This document shows, in pieces, positions 1 through 5,831 of a DNA stretch of 5,831 nucleotides. Both the position numbers and the translations under genes were made by a program. How positions within the stretch are numbered: position 1 is the stretch's first letter; each line of letters begins with the position of its first letter. The notes under the pieces were generated by a model. It was given only the letters and a program-made list of their open reading frames with translations. It ran no database searches and had not been told where the DNA came from. Origin of the DNA: Kiritimatiellia bacterium (GTDB taxonomy: Bacteria; Verrucomicrobiota; Kiritimatiellia; RFP12; UBA1067); NCBI GenBank assembly GCA_028701555.1, contig JAQVQN010000171.1, positions 1-5,831 on the forward strand. Reading direction: 5' to 3'.

Positions 1-1479
1 CAGATAACTGTTGCTGTATTTGTTGGGCGACAGTTCCCAAGCGCCAGCCATGCCGATAGGGCTGTAAACTACAGCGGGGTGGCCGTCGACCTCCAGCGTC
101 AAGATCTGCGGCGCGATGGCCGAAGAATTGTTGTGCGACTTCGCAAGGGCGGGGGTTACCTTCATGCTGCCGATCTCGTTCGGCAGGCGGAAAAGCGGGT
201 GGTTCTGGTTCAGCATGTTAAAGGTAACGCCGGGCAAGACCCTGGCCATGTTCTCGCGGAATGACACATCAAAAGCTTTGCGCCCGCAGCAGGCTTCAGC
301 GATGAGCAGGCCGCCGGCGCTGAGATAGTTGCGCAGGGCCGTGATCTCGTCCGGCTTGAGGGTGAAGGCCTCGTGGCCGGTCATGTAAAGCACAGGCGAG
401 TCGAAGAGCTTCTGGTCGGTCAAGCGCATCTCGCGGGTCATGAATTTGACTGGCACTCCGGTACGCACGTTATATTGCGAAAGCAGGACCGAGAGGCCCA
501 CGTGGCGGGTTTTCCATTCGCCGTCGTAAATCACCTGGGCGATATTCATGGAGCCTGCGACCGATACTTGCTTGGCGTCTTCGAAACGGGTCTTTTTCAT
601 GTTCTCCAGCGTCCAGTTGCGCATGGCACTGGCGTAACTCAGGATGTTCATGCCCAACTGTTGGGCTGATTCCGGTTCGTAGGCGATGATGTTGTCGTCC
701 TCCAGCGGGTCCCAGCCGACCTCCATGCCGAAACGCGAGACGATTGCGACGGTTCGGCAGTCGATGGTCACGCCGTCCAGCCAAGGCTCGTTGCCGTTGT
801 AGACAGATCGCACGCCAGGACGGTAGTTCACCCGGTCGAGGTTGTAATAGGCGTGGAACACAGGGTGGTCTGGGCTCAGGCGGCGCACCGGAGCTTCAGG
901 AAAAACCTCGTTCAGCACACGGATGGCCGAGTCGTAAAATGGTTTCGAGCCCATGCCAGCGTTGAGGATGATTGTTCCGCCGCGCAGCAGGTACTCGCGC
1001 AGCCTGCTCTTCTCCTCGGCGTTGAGGCTCCAGTGATAATGTCCCGAGCGATATAGGATCGGGTTGCGGTCGGGGTCTGCGTCGATCTCAGCGAAAGACT
1101 TTGCTTCGTAATCGTAGTCCACCTCGGACATCTCTTTCAAAGACTTGAGCAGATTGTTCAGGTCATTCGGGCGCGCGTTCCAGTCCTGTTCGCCGTACTG
1201 CGAGGTCAGCTTGGTGAACATCGTGGGCGGTTTGGGCGGATTTTTTTTCTCGGAGCGCGATGCGGGAGTGGCGGGCGGAGGCGGGTAGGGTATGAAGGTC
1301 TCGCCGCCCGCGATGTTGGCTGGCGGCGGAGGAGTCTCCTTGCGCGGCGGCGGCGGCACGAAGCCGGCCTCGCTGGAGCCGTCACCATCGAAAATGTGCT
1401 GACCGCAGACCGTAAGCGCGGTCGTAAGCGCTATTAATGCTGTAAAAGCCAATGGCAGGCTGGGCAGAACTTTTTTCAT
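1..1479 (-). CDS. Exported tandem-DUF4159 protein, 3' end cut by window edge
   Basis: An open frame of 493 codons runs from ATG at 1479 off the left edge with no stop. The start follows GTGAGG (1490-1485) with 5 nt spacing. Residues 1-26 look like a signal peptide: Lys-Lys, a hydrophobic stretch, then VCG before QHIF. The Cys at 25 follows LTV, a poor lipobox, so signal peptidase I cleavage is more likely than lipidation. Residues 41-86 are a proline-rich linker with PPPP runs. Two similar domains follow, about 87-290 and 312-493+. Each has a strand ending in ILYRSGHY or VLYMTGHE, a helix (EKSRLREYLLRGG or EITALRNYLSAGG), a strand (TIILNAG or LLIAEAC) and later a HPVF or HPLF motif. This matches my memory of DUF4159, a domain of unknown function with a glutamine-amidotransferase-like fold, often encoded near MoxR ATPase and BatA-like genes in PVC bacteria and Bacteroidetes. 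Any such partners would lie outside the window. Its role is unknown; periplasmic or surface location is inferred. Confidence 0.85.
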   Translation of the reverse strand, partial: MKKVLPSLPLAFTALIALTTALTVCGQHIFDGDGSSEAGFVPPPPRKETPPPPANIAGGETFIPYPPPPATPASRSEKKNPPKPPTMFTKLTSQYGEQDWNARPNDLNNLLKSLKEMSEVDYDYEAKSFAEIDADPDRNPILYRSGHYHWSLNAEEKSRLREYLLRGGTIILNAGMGSKPFYDSAIRVLNEVFPEAPVRRLSPDHPVFHAYYNLDRVNYRPGVRSVYNGNEPWLDGVTIDCRTVAIVSRFGMEVGWDPLEDDNIIAYEPESAQQLGMNILSYASAMRNWTLENMKKTRFEDAKQVSVAGSMNIAQVIYDGEWKTRHVGLSVLLSQYNVRTGVPVKFMTREMRLTDQKLFDSPVLYMTGHEAFTLKPDEITALRNYLSAGGLLIAEACCGRKAFDVSFRENMARVLPGVTFNMLNQNHPLFRLPNEIGSMKVTPALAKSHNNSSAIAPQILTLEVDGHPAVVYSPIGMAGAWELSPNKYSNSYL

Positions 1480-1509
1480 GGTAACCTCACAACATGATTT
1501 TTAATACAC

Positions 1510-1529
1510 CAATACCGTATAAAGTATTG
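1510..1529. promoter_or_regulatory. Operator-like dyad over the putative -10
   Basis: CAATAC (1510-1515) and GTATTG (1524-1529) are perfect 6-bp inverted arms around an 8-bp AT-rich centre. The dyad covers the whole putative -10 of the DUF4159 promoter, where a repressor would block polymerase. The arms are short and the region is AT-rich, so chance is a real possibility. No regulator gene is visible in the window. Confidence 0.25.
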
Positions 1530-1551
1530 ATTAAAGCGTCTGATAAGTCAA
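1523..1551 (-). promoter_or_regulatory. Putative sigma70-type promoter of the DUF4159 gene
   Basis: On the minus strand TTGACT (1551-1546, five of six to TTGACA) is followed after exactly 17 nt by AATACT (1528-1523, four of six to TATAAT). The -10 lies 43 nt upstream of the ATG at 1479, leaving room for a short leader with the GTGAGG ribosome binding site. It sits in the spacer behind the U32 stop codon, so the DUF4159 gene can be transcribed independently. This is inferred from consensus match and position only. Confidence 0.45.
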
Positions 1552-1553
1552 GC

Positions 1554-1612
1554 GGAGGTGATTTGCGATTGGAGCGCGATTCTGTTTTCAACTAAACTGA
1601 AATCGCACCTCC
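1554..1612. repeat. Interrupted inverted repeat spanning the U32 stop codon
   Basis: GGAGGT (1554-1559) and GCGATT (1565-1570), separated by 5 nt, are perfectly complementary to the contiguous AATCGCACCTCC at 1601-1612. In the minus-strand transcript this gives a 12-bp stem with a 5-nt bulge around the U32 stop (1590-1588). A second GCGATT at 1576-1581 could replace the inner arm. No T-tract follows in either direction, so it is not a classical intrinsic terminator. It could protect the 3' end of the U32 message or act as an atypical terminator. Confidence 0.4.
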
Positions 1613-4053
1613 GGGATGACTTGGGCGGGCTCGATACCTGTCGGCGACCAGGATAGGTCGATGCGTAAACCGGTGAACCTCTCTAAAATTGAGTGGTCAG
1701 TGACGCAGATGGCTGACGAAAGGCTTGTAATCCAGCGGTTGTCGATCCGGTGGCAGATCATGCAGCGCCTGCGGCGATCGGTAAAACTAAGGATATCAGC
1801 GCGGTCGCTGCGGTCGCAAGTGTGTGTGCCGCCATCCCCTTTGAGGCACGGGGCTGTCTCCGAGATGAAAAGCGGCGTATGCCGATATACCGTAAGTTCA
1901 AGGCGCGGAGCCGAAATTTCGGGAACATAGCTATCCGCGCGAATGGCCTCCGCAAGAGCGACAGCTTCGTTGTGTGCGATTTCAGGCGAGAGAACTATAC
2001 GGCGGAATCCAGTTGCGGCCAACTCGCGTGCCGCGAAGCGGTTCAAGGCGTACAAGCTCCAATCGGAGGAGATTGGACACACGCCGAAATCCGCGAGCAG
2101 CTGCATACCGGCCAGATCAGCGCACTCCCACTGATCCCAGCCTTTGCCGATAAGTTCGCGCACAGTTGCGCGCAAAGCAGCCGCCTCATGCGCGCGGGTC
2201 AGCAACGGCAGCGCCAATAACACGTTGCGTCCAGCATCAAAGGCACGCAACGTATCGGCGGCGACCTCAATCTGTCCGGGGTGATGGTGCCCTATGTTGA
2301 GCACGATGTCGCTGATGCCCTCTAGGCATGCGGACGACGGTAGCGGGGTGTCAACCCGCAGCTTGAGTGTCCAATTGACTGGGCTCGGCTGCTGGTTGTT
2401 GCGATGATCCGTCCCTGATTGCGCGGGGCGGGGCATAGCCAGGGCCGAGAATACTTGGACTGCCGCGCGTCTCTGTGTGCGCGACTCGTCCCAGACGCGG
2501 GTGAGACTGTCAAGCAGCGTGCGCCGGACCTCGTTCAGCTTTGATGGTGGGGCATAACAGCCATGCGGATCTTCAAGCGTCAGACTGCCGAGTCGCCAGA
2601 GAGTATGGCCGGTGCGTTCGAAACATTTTCTGACAGCCGCCTGCGTTTTCTCAGGTTGACGCGAAAGCGACAAAGGTGACTCAAAGCGTGTCTCCGCAAA
2701 AACTCTGCGGCTGTCGGAGCCGTATGCGCAAGCTCTGGCTGTTATGCCTGCCGGCGATAAAGCGACCTCAATGTCTGCCGGACGACCGACACATAAATCC
2801 GCCTCCCGAACTGCGGCAATTGGATAGCGGCGACGCACGGCTTGCGAGGCCGCACAGAAGACCGACGCGCCCGGTGGCAGCGGCGGCACATCGTCGTCCG
2901 GCAGGGCGATCTCGACCTCGGTGCCAGCAGGCAGGGCGATGACCGAGTCACGTCCGCCAGCCGGACGCATGCGGATGACCGCGAAACCGAAAGGCTTGCC
3001 GCCGCCGGTCTGCTCGACCTGAATGCCGTCGTGCTTTTCCAGCGGACGCTCAGTGGTCAGGCGCAACCAGCGTGTGCCGTCGCGCTCCCGGAACAGTTTC
3101 TGCACATGGCCGATCAAGGTGCCGCGGTGGCCGATGAAGTGCGAGTCGATGATTTTTTCCGAAGGAACTTCCAGTCCTTCCGCGTAAAGGCTGGTCCAGG
3201 GGCGGCTGAACACGGTTTGCAAGTCTTGAGCTAAAGCGCGTTCATTTTCAGGACTCAGCCTGCCGTCGAGCTTGCGGCGGTAATAGTCCGTGACGATCGC
3301 GACATACAGCGGGCTTTTCATGCGCCCCTCGATCTTGAGAGAACTGACGCCGGTGGCCGCGACTTTGCCAAGGACTGGAGCCAGGCAGAGGTCGCGCATG
3401 GAGAAGGGATAGTTTTCGGTGGACACAGTGTCAGACACTCCGCCGCACTTAAAGGCTTCGCGGCAGCAGTACGCGCAGCGTCCGCGGTTGCCGCTGCGCC
3501 CGCTGGTGAGGGACGAGAATAGACAAAGGCCGCTGACGCTGTAGCAGAGCGCACCGTGTATGAACACCTCGGTCTCGATACCGCATGATTGCGTTATCTC
3601 CGCCATTTCCGTAATAGTGAGTTCACGGGCCAGTACGACCCTGCGGAACCCGGCTTGGGCCAAGGCGCGGGCACCGTCAAGATTGTGCACGGCCATTTGG
3701 GTGCTGGCGTGCAGCGCCAAGCGCGGAAAATATTCGCGGATGATGCGGGCGATGCCTAGATCCTGCACGATCACGCCGTCTGGAGCGAGGTCGTCAAGCG
3801 TGTCTAAAAATTCGATCGCCTGCGGCAGTTCGTCTTCCGTGACCAGCGTGTTGAAAGTCACGTAAATTTTTTTTGCCGGCGCGAAAGAACGCGCATAGGC
3901 CAGCAGCGTCCGCAGTTCTTCAACGGAGAGATTTTCCGCCTCCGCGCGCGCCGAAAATCGCGGCAGACCGAGGTAAACCGCATCAGCGCCGTATTGGAAT
4001 GCAGCGAGGGCGGCATCAAAGCTGCCTGCGGGAGCTAACAGTTCATGGGGCAT
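1588..4053 (-). CDS. U32 family protein, RlhA-like (putative Fe-S RNA hydroxylase)
   Basis: The product has 821 residues from ATG 4053, or 834 from the in-frame ATG at 4092 (numbering below uses the longer form). The start at 4053 is preferred because MPHELLAPAGS matches the usual U32 N-terminus, an AGG lies 8 nt upstream, and the 13 extra codons are one hairpin sequence. Residues 17-290 form the U32 TIM-barrel-like domain, with GADAVYLG (35-42) and the signature EVFIHGALCYSVSGLC (175-190). C183, C190, C206 (with C209/C210 close by) and C236 in MRDLCL fit the four-cysteine Fe-S site known in U32 proteins. Residues 310-425 look like a small beta domain, about 430-535 matches DUF3656, and 575-815 resembles a second, degenerate barrel. 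U32 plus DUF3656 is the arrangement of E. coli RlhA, which hydroxylates 23S rRNA C2501; RlhA is about 650 residues, so this is a longer form. The older annotation is 'collagenase-like peptidase'. Substrate is inferred. The oxidoreductase gene lies 103 bp upstream in the same direction. Confidence 0.9.
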   Translation of the reverse strand: MPHELLAPAGSFDAALAAFQYGADAVYLGLPRFSARAEAENLSVEELRTLLAYARSFAPAKKIYVTFNTLVTEDELPQAIEFLDTLDDLAPDGVIVQDLGIARIIREYFPRLALHASTQMAVHNLDGARALAQAGFRRVVLARELTITEMAEITQSCGIETEVFIHGALCYSVSGLCLFSSLTSGRSGNRGRCAYCCREAFKCGGVSDTVSTENYPFSMRDLCLAPVLGKVAATGVSSLKIEGRMKSPLYVAIVTDYYRRKLDGRLSPENERALAQDLQTVFSRPWTSLYAEGLEVPSEKIIDSHFIGHRGTLIGHVQKLFRERDGTRWLRLTTERPLEKHDGIQVEQTGGGKPFGFAVIRMRPAGGRDSVIALPAGTEVEIALPDDDVPPLPPGASVFCAASQAVRRRYPIAAVREADLCVGRPADIEVALSPAGITARACAYGSDSRRVFAETRFESPLSLSRQPEKTQAAVRKCFERTGHTLWRLGSLTLEDPHGCYAPPSKLNEVRRTLLDSLTRVWDESRTQRRAAVQVFSALAMPRPAQSGTDHRNNQQPSPVNWTLKLRVDTPLPSSACLEGISDIVLNIGHHHPGQIEVAADTLRAFDAGRNVLLALPLLTRAHEAAALRATVRELIGKGWDQWECADLAGMQLLADFGVCPISSDWSLYALNRFAARELAATGFRRIVLSPEIAHNEAVALAEAIRADSYVPEISAPRLELTVYRHTPLFISETAPCLKGDGGTHTCDRSDRADILSFTDRRRRCMICHRIDNRWITSLSSAICVTDHSILERFTGLRIDLSWSPTGIEPAQVIPEVRFQFS

Positions 4054-4058
4054 AACTA

Positions 4059-4092
4059 ATGCCTGTCCGAAAAAGTCTTTTCGGACAGGCAT
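4059..4092. repeat. Perfect 34-nt hairpin (15-bp stem, 4-nt loop)
   Basis: ATGCCTGTCCGAAAA at 4059-4073 is repeated as its exact reverse complement at 4078-4092 around the loop AGTC. Both ends of the palindrome read ATG outward-in. Neither strand has a T-tract after the stem, which argues against a normal intrinsic terminator. On the minus strand the 3' arm contains the AGG that would serve the U32 start at 4053, and the 5' end contains the alternative ATG at 4092-4090. It may be a dispersed palindromic element, a processing or stability hairpin between the two genes, or a translational control element. Confidence 0.8.
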
Positions 4093-4095
4093 GCT

Positions 4096-4136
4096 CAGAG
4101 TTAAGGGTTCAGGACAATCTGAACTCTGGACCCTTA
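4096..4136. repeat. Overlapping, mutually exclusive inverted repeats
   Basis: Three stems share the same bases. TAAGGGTTCAG (4102-4112) pairs with CTGGACCCTTA (4126-4136) over 11 positions with one G-T. CAGAGTT (4096-4102) pairs perfectly with AACTCTG (4122-4128). GTTCAG (4107-4112) pairs with CTGAAC (4119-4124) and extends by a G-T and a G-C pair. Only one of these can form at a time. The block lies 20 nt behind the oxidoreductase stop and touches the 34-nt hairpin. No U-tract follows on the minus strand. Confidence 0.55.
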
Positions 4137-4156
4137 TGGTGCGGACTTTGCCCGAA

Positions 4157-5314
4157 TTAAATCTTCACCCAAATGTTGCCTTTTTTGGATGATGTCACGA
4201 CCGCGTTGATGAACTTCATGCCGCGCACGCCAGCCTCGACACTCGGAAAGTCAAGCTCTTCAGGCTTGGCTCTGCGCTTCTCTTCCTTGGCTCGGATGGT
4301 GTCGGCGAAGTTGGCGTAGTTGTTGGCGAAAGCCTCAAGGAAGCCTTCGGGGTGACCGCTTGGGATACGGGTACCGCGCGCCGCTGTCTTGCTCTTATCG
4401 GCGACATAACCGTTGCCGCGTTTCCAAATCTCTTCGGGTGCGACTTGGCTGATCACGTGCAGGAAATTCGGGTTCTCCTGACTCCACCAGAGCCCCTTCT
4501 TGTCGCCATAGATCCAGATTTTGAGATTGTTCTCCTCTCCGACCGCGATCTGGCTGGCGTGGAGTAGACCTTTGACGCCCTTCTCGAAATGCAGCAGCAC
4601 GTTGCCGTCATCGTCAAGCTTGCGGCCTTTCACGAAAGCGGTCAGGTCGGCAAGCACCTCTGTGATTTTAAGGCCCGTAATATACTCGGCCAAGTTGGCG
4701 GCGTGGGTTCCGATGTCGCCCATTGATCCTGCCGCGCCGGAGGTCTTGGGGTTGGTGCGCCACGAAGCCTGCATCTGGCCGCTCTTTTCCAGCAACTGCC
4801 ACAACCAGCCTTGGGGATACTGCACCACGACCTTGCGGAGCTTGCCGAGGTCGCCCTGCTTGACCATGTCCTTGGCGAGTTTCACCATGGGGTAGGCGGT
4901 GTAGTTGTGCATCAGGCCGAAGACCACACCGGTCTTTTTTACCAGCGCTTCCAGATCCTCAGCTTCCTTCACGGTCAGGGTCATGGGCTTTTCGCACATG
5001 ACGTTGAACCCGGCCTGGATGCAGGCTTTGGCGATAGGATAGTGGGTGTGGTTAGGCGTGCAGACAGCTATGAAATCGACACGCTCGCCAAGCGGCAGGG
5101 CGAGTTCGCCCGCGATCATCTCCTGGTAGGTGCTGTAGACGCGTTTGGGATCCAGCCCCAGCAGTTTCCCCTGCTTCAAACTGTTTTCAGGAACCACGTC
5201 AAAAGCACCTGCGGCAAGCACTATCCCGCCGTCCATGCGCGCGGCCTTGCGGTGGACCTCGCCGATGAACGCTCCGATCCCGCCGCCGACCTGACCCATT
5301 TTAAGAATACGCAT
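4157..5314 (-). CDS. GFO/IDH/MOCA family NAD(P)-dependent oxidoreductase
   Basis: A complete 385-residue protein starts at ATG 5314, with AAGGAG 9 nt upstream, and ends with TAA at 4159-4157. The N-terminal Rossmann domain (about 1-130) has the dinucleotide loop GGGIGAFIG (10-18), an acidic residue D39 at the end of the second strand where NAD ribose is often bound, CTPNHTH (85-91) and the family hallmark EKP (108-110). The C-terminal alpha/beta domain (about 131-385) contains GDIGTHAANLAEYITG (199-214). K109, D200 and H204 correspond to the usual catalytic Lys, Asp and His. There is no signal peptide, so it is probably cytoplasmic. Family members oxidise or reduce sugars, inositols and related polyols; the substrate cannot be told from sequence, and no sugar transporter or isomerase gene is visible here. 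The length is normal. It may be cotranscribed with the U32 gene, 103 bp downstream. Confidence 0.95.
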   Translation of the reverse strand: MRILKMGQVGGGIGAFIGEVHRKAARMDGGIVLAAGAFDVVPENSLKQGKLLGLDPKRVYSTYQEMIAGELALPLGERVDFIAVCTPNHTHYPIAKACIQAGFNVMCEKPMTLTVKEAEDLEALVKKTGVVFGLMHNYTAYPMVKLAKDMVKQGDLGKLRKVVVQYPQGWLWQLLEKSGQMQASWRTNPKTSGAAGSMGDIGTHAANLAEYITGLKITEVLADLTAFVKGRKLDDDGNVLLHFEKGVKGLLHASQIAVGEENNLKIWIYGDKKGLWWSQENPNFLHVISQVAPEEIWKRGNGYVADKSKTAARGTRIPSGHPEGFLEAFANNYANFADTIRAKEEKRRAKPEELDFPSVEAGVRGMKFINAVVTSSKKGNIWVKI

Positions 5315-5323
5315 ATCAACTCT

Positions 5324-5329
5324 CTCCTT
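5324..5329 (-). promoter_or_regulatory. Ribosome binding site of the oxidoreductase gene
   Basis: AAGGAG reads on the minus strand 9 nt before the ATG at 5314. It is close to the full Shine-Dalgarno consensus and supports this start, which also gives the expected Rossmann-fold N-terminus (MRILKMGQVGGG). Confidence 0.75.
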
Positions 5330-5362
5330 GGAAGATTTGAAAATAGTTAATAAATGATTTTT

Positions 5363-5391
5363 ATATTACCTGATTGCCTATGCGAAGGGAA
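5363..5391 (-). promoter_or_regulatory. Weak candidate promoter for the oxidoreductase gene
   Basis: TAATAT (5368-5363) on the minus strand is a fair -10 in an AT-rich patch 48 nt upstream of the start codon. The hexamer 17 nt further upstream, TTCCCT (5391-5386), is a poor -35. A promoter is expected here because the tRNA operon terminates at 5670 and the gene needs its own, but the exact placement is uncertain. Confidence 0.25.
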
Positions 5392-5669
5392 GCGCAAAGG
5401 AGTTTGATTACGCAACGGGACGGGAAGCAGGCGCACCCTTTCCATGCCCGCTCTCCCATCCTGAAAGTGGCGTATCCGTGAATATAGTGAAGGGAAGTGT
5501 TGCTTGGCTGGAACGGGAACGTTCATTTTTCAACGCTAAAAGTTCAAGGTATATGTGAAAATGACGACAGGGGAATGACATGAGTTTAGATGTTGAAGGC
5601 GCGGCGGGCGCGGGCACCAGGGGAAAACGCGAGAGTACAGAAAAATGGCCGAACAAGCGAAAAGGAGGG
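5392..5669. other. Intergenic stretch with no recognisable gene
   Basis: Between the candidate oxidoreductase promoter and the tRNA terminator I find no protein motif, RNA fold or repeat of note. GGGAAG occurs three times and there is an 8-bp palindrome GAACGTTC at 5517-5524, neither convincing as a site. An ATG at 5580 (+) is preceded by AGGGGA, but its frame runs antisense through the terminator and tRNA-Leu and is not credible as a gene. Confidence 0.5.
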
Positions 5670-5704
5670 AAAAAAGAAAAAACCCCAGTAAAACAGGGGT
5701 TTTT
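5670..5704 (-). terminator. Intrinsic terminator of the tRNA operon
   Basis: On the minus strand AAAAACCCC (5704-5696) pairs with GGGGTTTTT (5686-5678) over 9 bp around a 9-nt loop. It is followed by a long T-tract, TTTTTTCTTTTTT, down to 5670. It begins three bases after the CCA end of tRNA-Leu. The flanking A/T runs are symmetrical, so it may also stop transcription coming from the left on the plus strand, although no plus-strand gene is seen. Confidence 0.9.
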
Positions 5705-5707
5705 AGA

Positions 5708-5793
5708 TGGTGCCAGAGGAGGGAGTCGAACCCTCACACCCTTGCGGGCGGCAGATTTTGAGTCTGCTGCGTCTGCCATTTCGCCACTCTGGC
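5708..5793 (-). tRNA. tRNA-Leu (anticodon CAA)
   Basis: This is a complete 86-nt class II tRNA including encoded CCA (5710-5708). The acceptor stem is GCCAGAG (5793-5787) with CTCTGGC (5718-5712), perfectly paired, and the discriminator is A (5711). The D arm has GCG/CGC with GG in its loop. The anticodon stem GCAGA/TCTGC closes the loop CTCAAAA, giving anticodon CAA (5760-5758), which reads the Leu codon UUG. The variable arm is long (15 nt, CCC-GCAA-GGG core), as expected for Leu. The T arm is GAGGG-TTCGACT-CCCTC. It lies 5 nt downstream of another tRNA and just before the terminator, so the two form a processed operon. Confidence 0.97.
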
Positions 5794-5798
5794 ACTTA

Positions 5799-5831
5799 TG
5801 GAGCGGGTGAAGGGAATCGAACCCTCGTAAC
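5799..5831 (-). tRNA. Partial tRNA, probably tRNA-Gly (3' part only)
   Basis: The minus strand shows the T arm GAGGG-TTCGATT-CCCTT (5826-5810, one G-U pair), the 3' acceptor strand CACCCGC (5809-5803), discriminator T (5802) and encoded CCA (5801-5799). The 5' acceptor strand would have to be GCGGGTG. That end, with discriminator U and the GTTAC before the T arm, fits bacterial tRNA-Gly, most likely the UCC isoacceptor. The anticodon lies beyond the right edge, so the isotype is inferred. It is separated from tRNA-Leu by TAAGT only. Confidence 0.85.

Noticed and set aside
470..784. Minus-strand 104-residue open frame
   Set aside because: It overlaps the DUF4159 gene on the same strand in a different frame; the DUF4159 frame is open over 493 codons with two recognisable domains.
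1750..2220. Plus-strand 156-residue open frame
   Set aside because: It is antisense to the C-terminal part of the U32 gene, with no recognisable domain and no ribosome binding site.
2842..3234. Plus-strand 130-residue open frame
   Set aside because: It is antisense to the middle of the U32 gene; the minus-strand frame is uninterrupted and carries the family motifs.
4811..5350. Plus-strand 179-residue open frame
   Set aside because: It lies wholly antisense to the oxidoreductase gene and its leader, which has clear family motifs; the plus-strand product has none and is a frame shadow in GC-rich DNA.
5511..5524. GAAC repeats and GAACGTTC palindrome, possibly a LexA-type site
   Set aside because: It lacks the spacing of known LexA boxes and is not next to a suitable start codon; an 8-bp palindrome is expected by chance.
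5408..5779. Minus-strand 123-residue open frame starting MADAADSKSAARKG
   Set aside because: Its N-terminus is the translation of tRNA-Leu, a well-known annotation artefact, and it continues through the intrinsic terminator; the rest is low in protein-like character.
5580..5810. Plus-strand 76-residue open frame with AGGGGA upstream of its ATG
   Set aside because: It runs antisense through the terminator and tRNA-Leu into the next tRNA. Its C-terminal half (GGSRTLTPLRAADFESA) is the typical antisense tRNA artefact.

Overview
The window carries three protein-coding genes and two tRNA genes, all on the minus strand, so transcription runs from high to low coordinates. The DNA is moderately GC-rich. 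The gene content suggests a bacterium of the PVC superphylum (Lentisphaerota, Kiritimatiellota or Verrucomicrobiota), with a planctomycete as an alternative. This rests on a secreted tandem-DUF4159 protein, a long two-part U32 protein of the RlhA type, and a GFO/IDH/MOCA oxidoreductase of the sort these phyla carry in many copies. It is an inference from families, not a proven assignment.

Layout in transcription order. At the right edge is the 3' part of a tRNA, most likely tRNA-Gly. Five bases later comes a complete tRNA-Leu(CAA) with encoded CCA, followed at once by a strong intrinsic terminator (5670-5704). About 350 bp of apparently non-coding DNA follows. Next is a 385-residue NAD(P)-dependent oxidoreductase (4157-5314) with a good ribosome binding site. 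A 103-bp spacer then holds a perfect 15-bp-stem hairpin and a group of mutually exclusive inverted repeats. After it comes a long U32 protein (1588-4053, or from 4092), probably an iron-sulphur RNA hydroxylase of the RlhA type. A 108-bp spacer follows with a plausible promoter, a dyad over its -10 and an inverted repeat around the U32 stop. Last is an exported protein with two DUF4159 copies (start 1479), which runs off the left edge.

The genes do not form an obvious pathway. The terminator separates the tRNAs from the rest. The oxidoreductase and U32 gene may share a transcript. The DUF4159 gene probably has its own promoter. I see no transposon, CRISPR array, prophage or defence system. The most unusual content is in the two intergenic spacers, above all the 4059-4136 hairpin region, which overlaps both possible starts or the ribosome binding site of the U32 gene. 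I do not see a clearly new biological system here.
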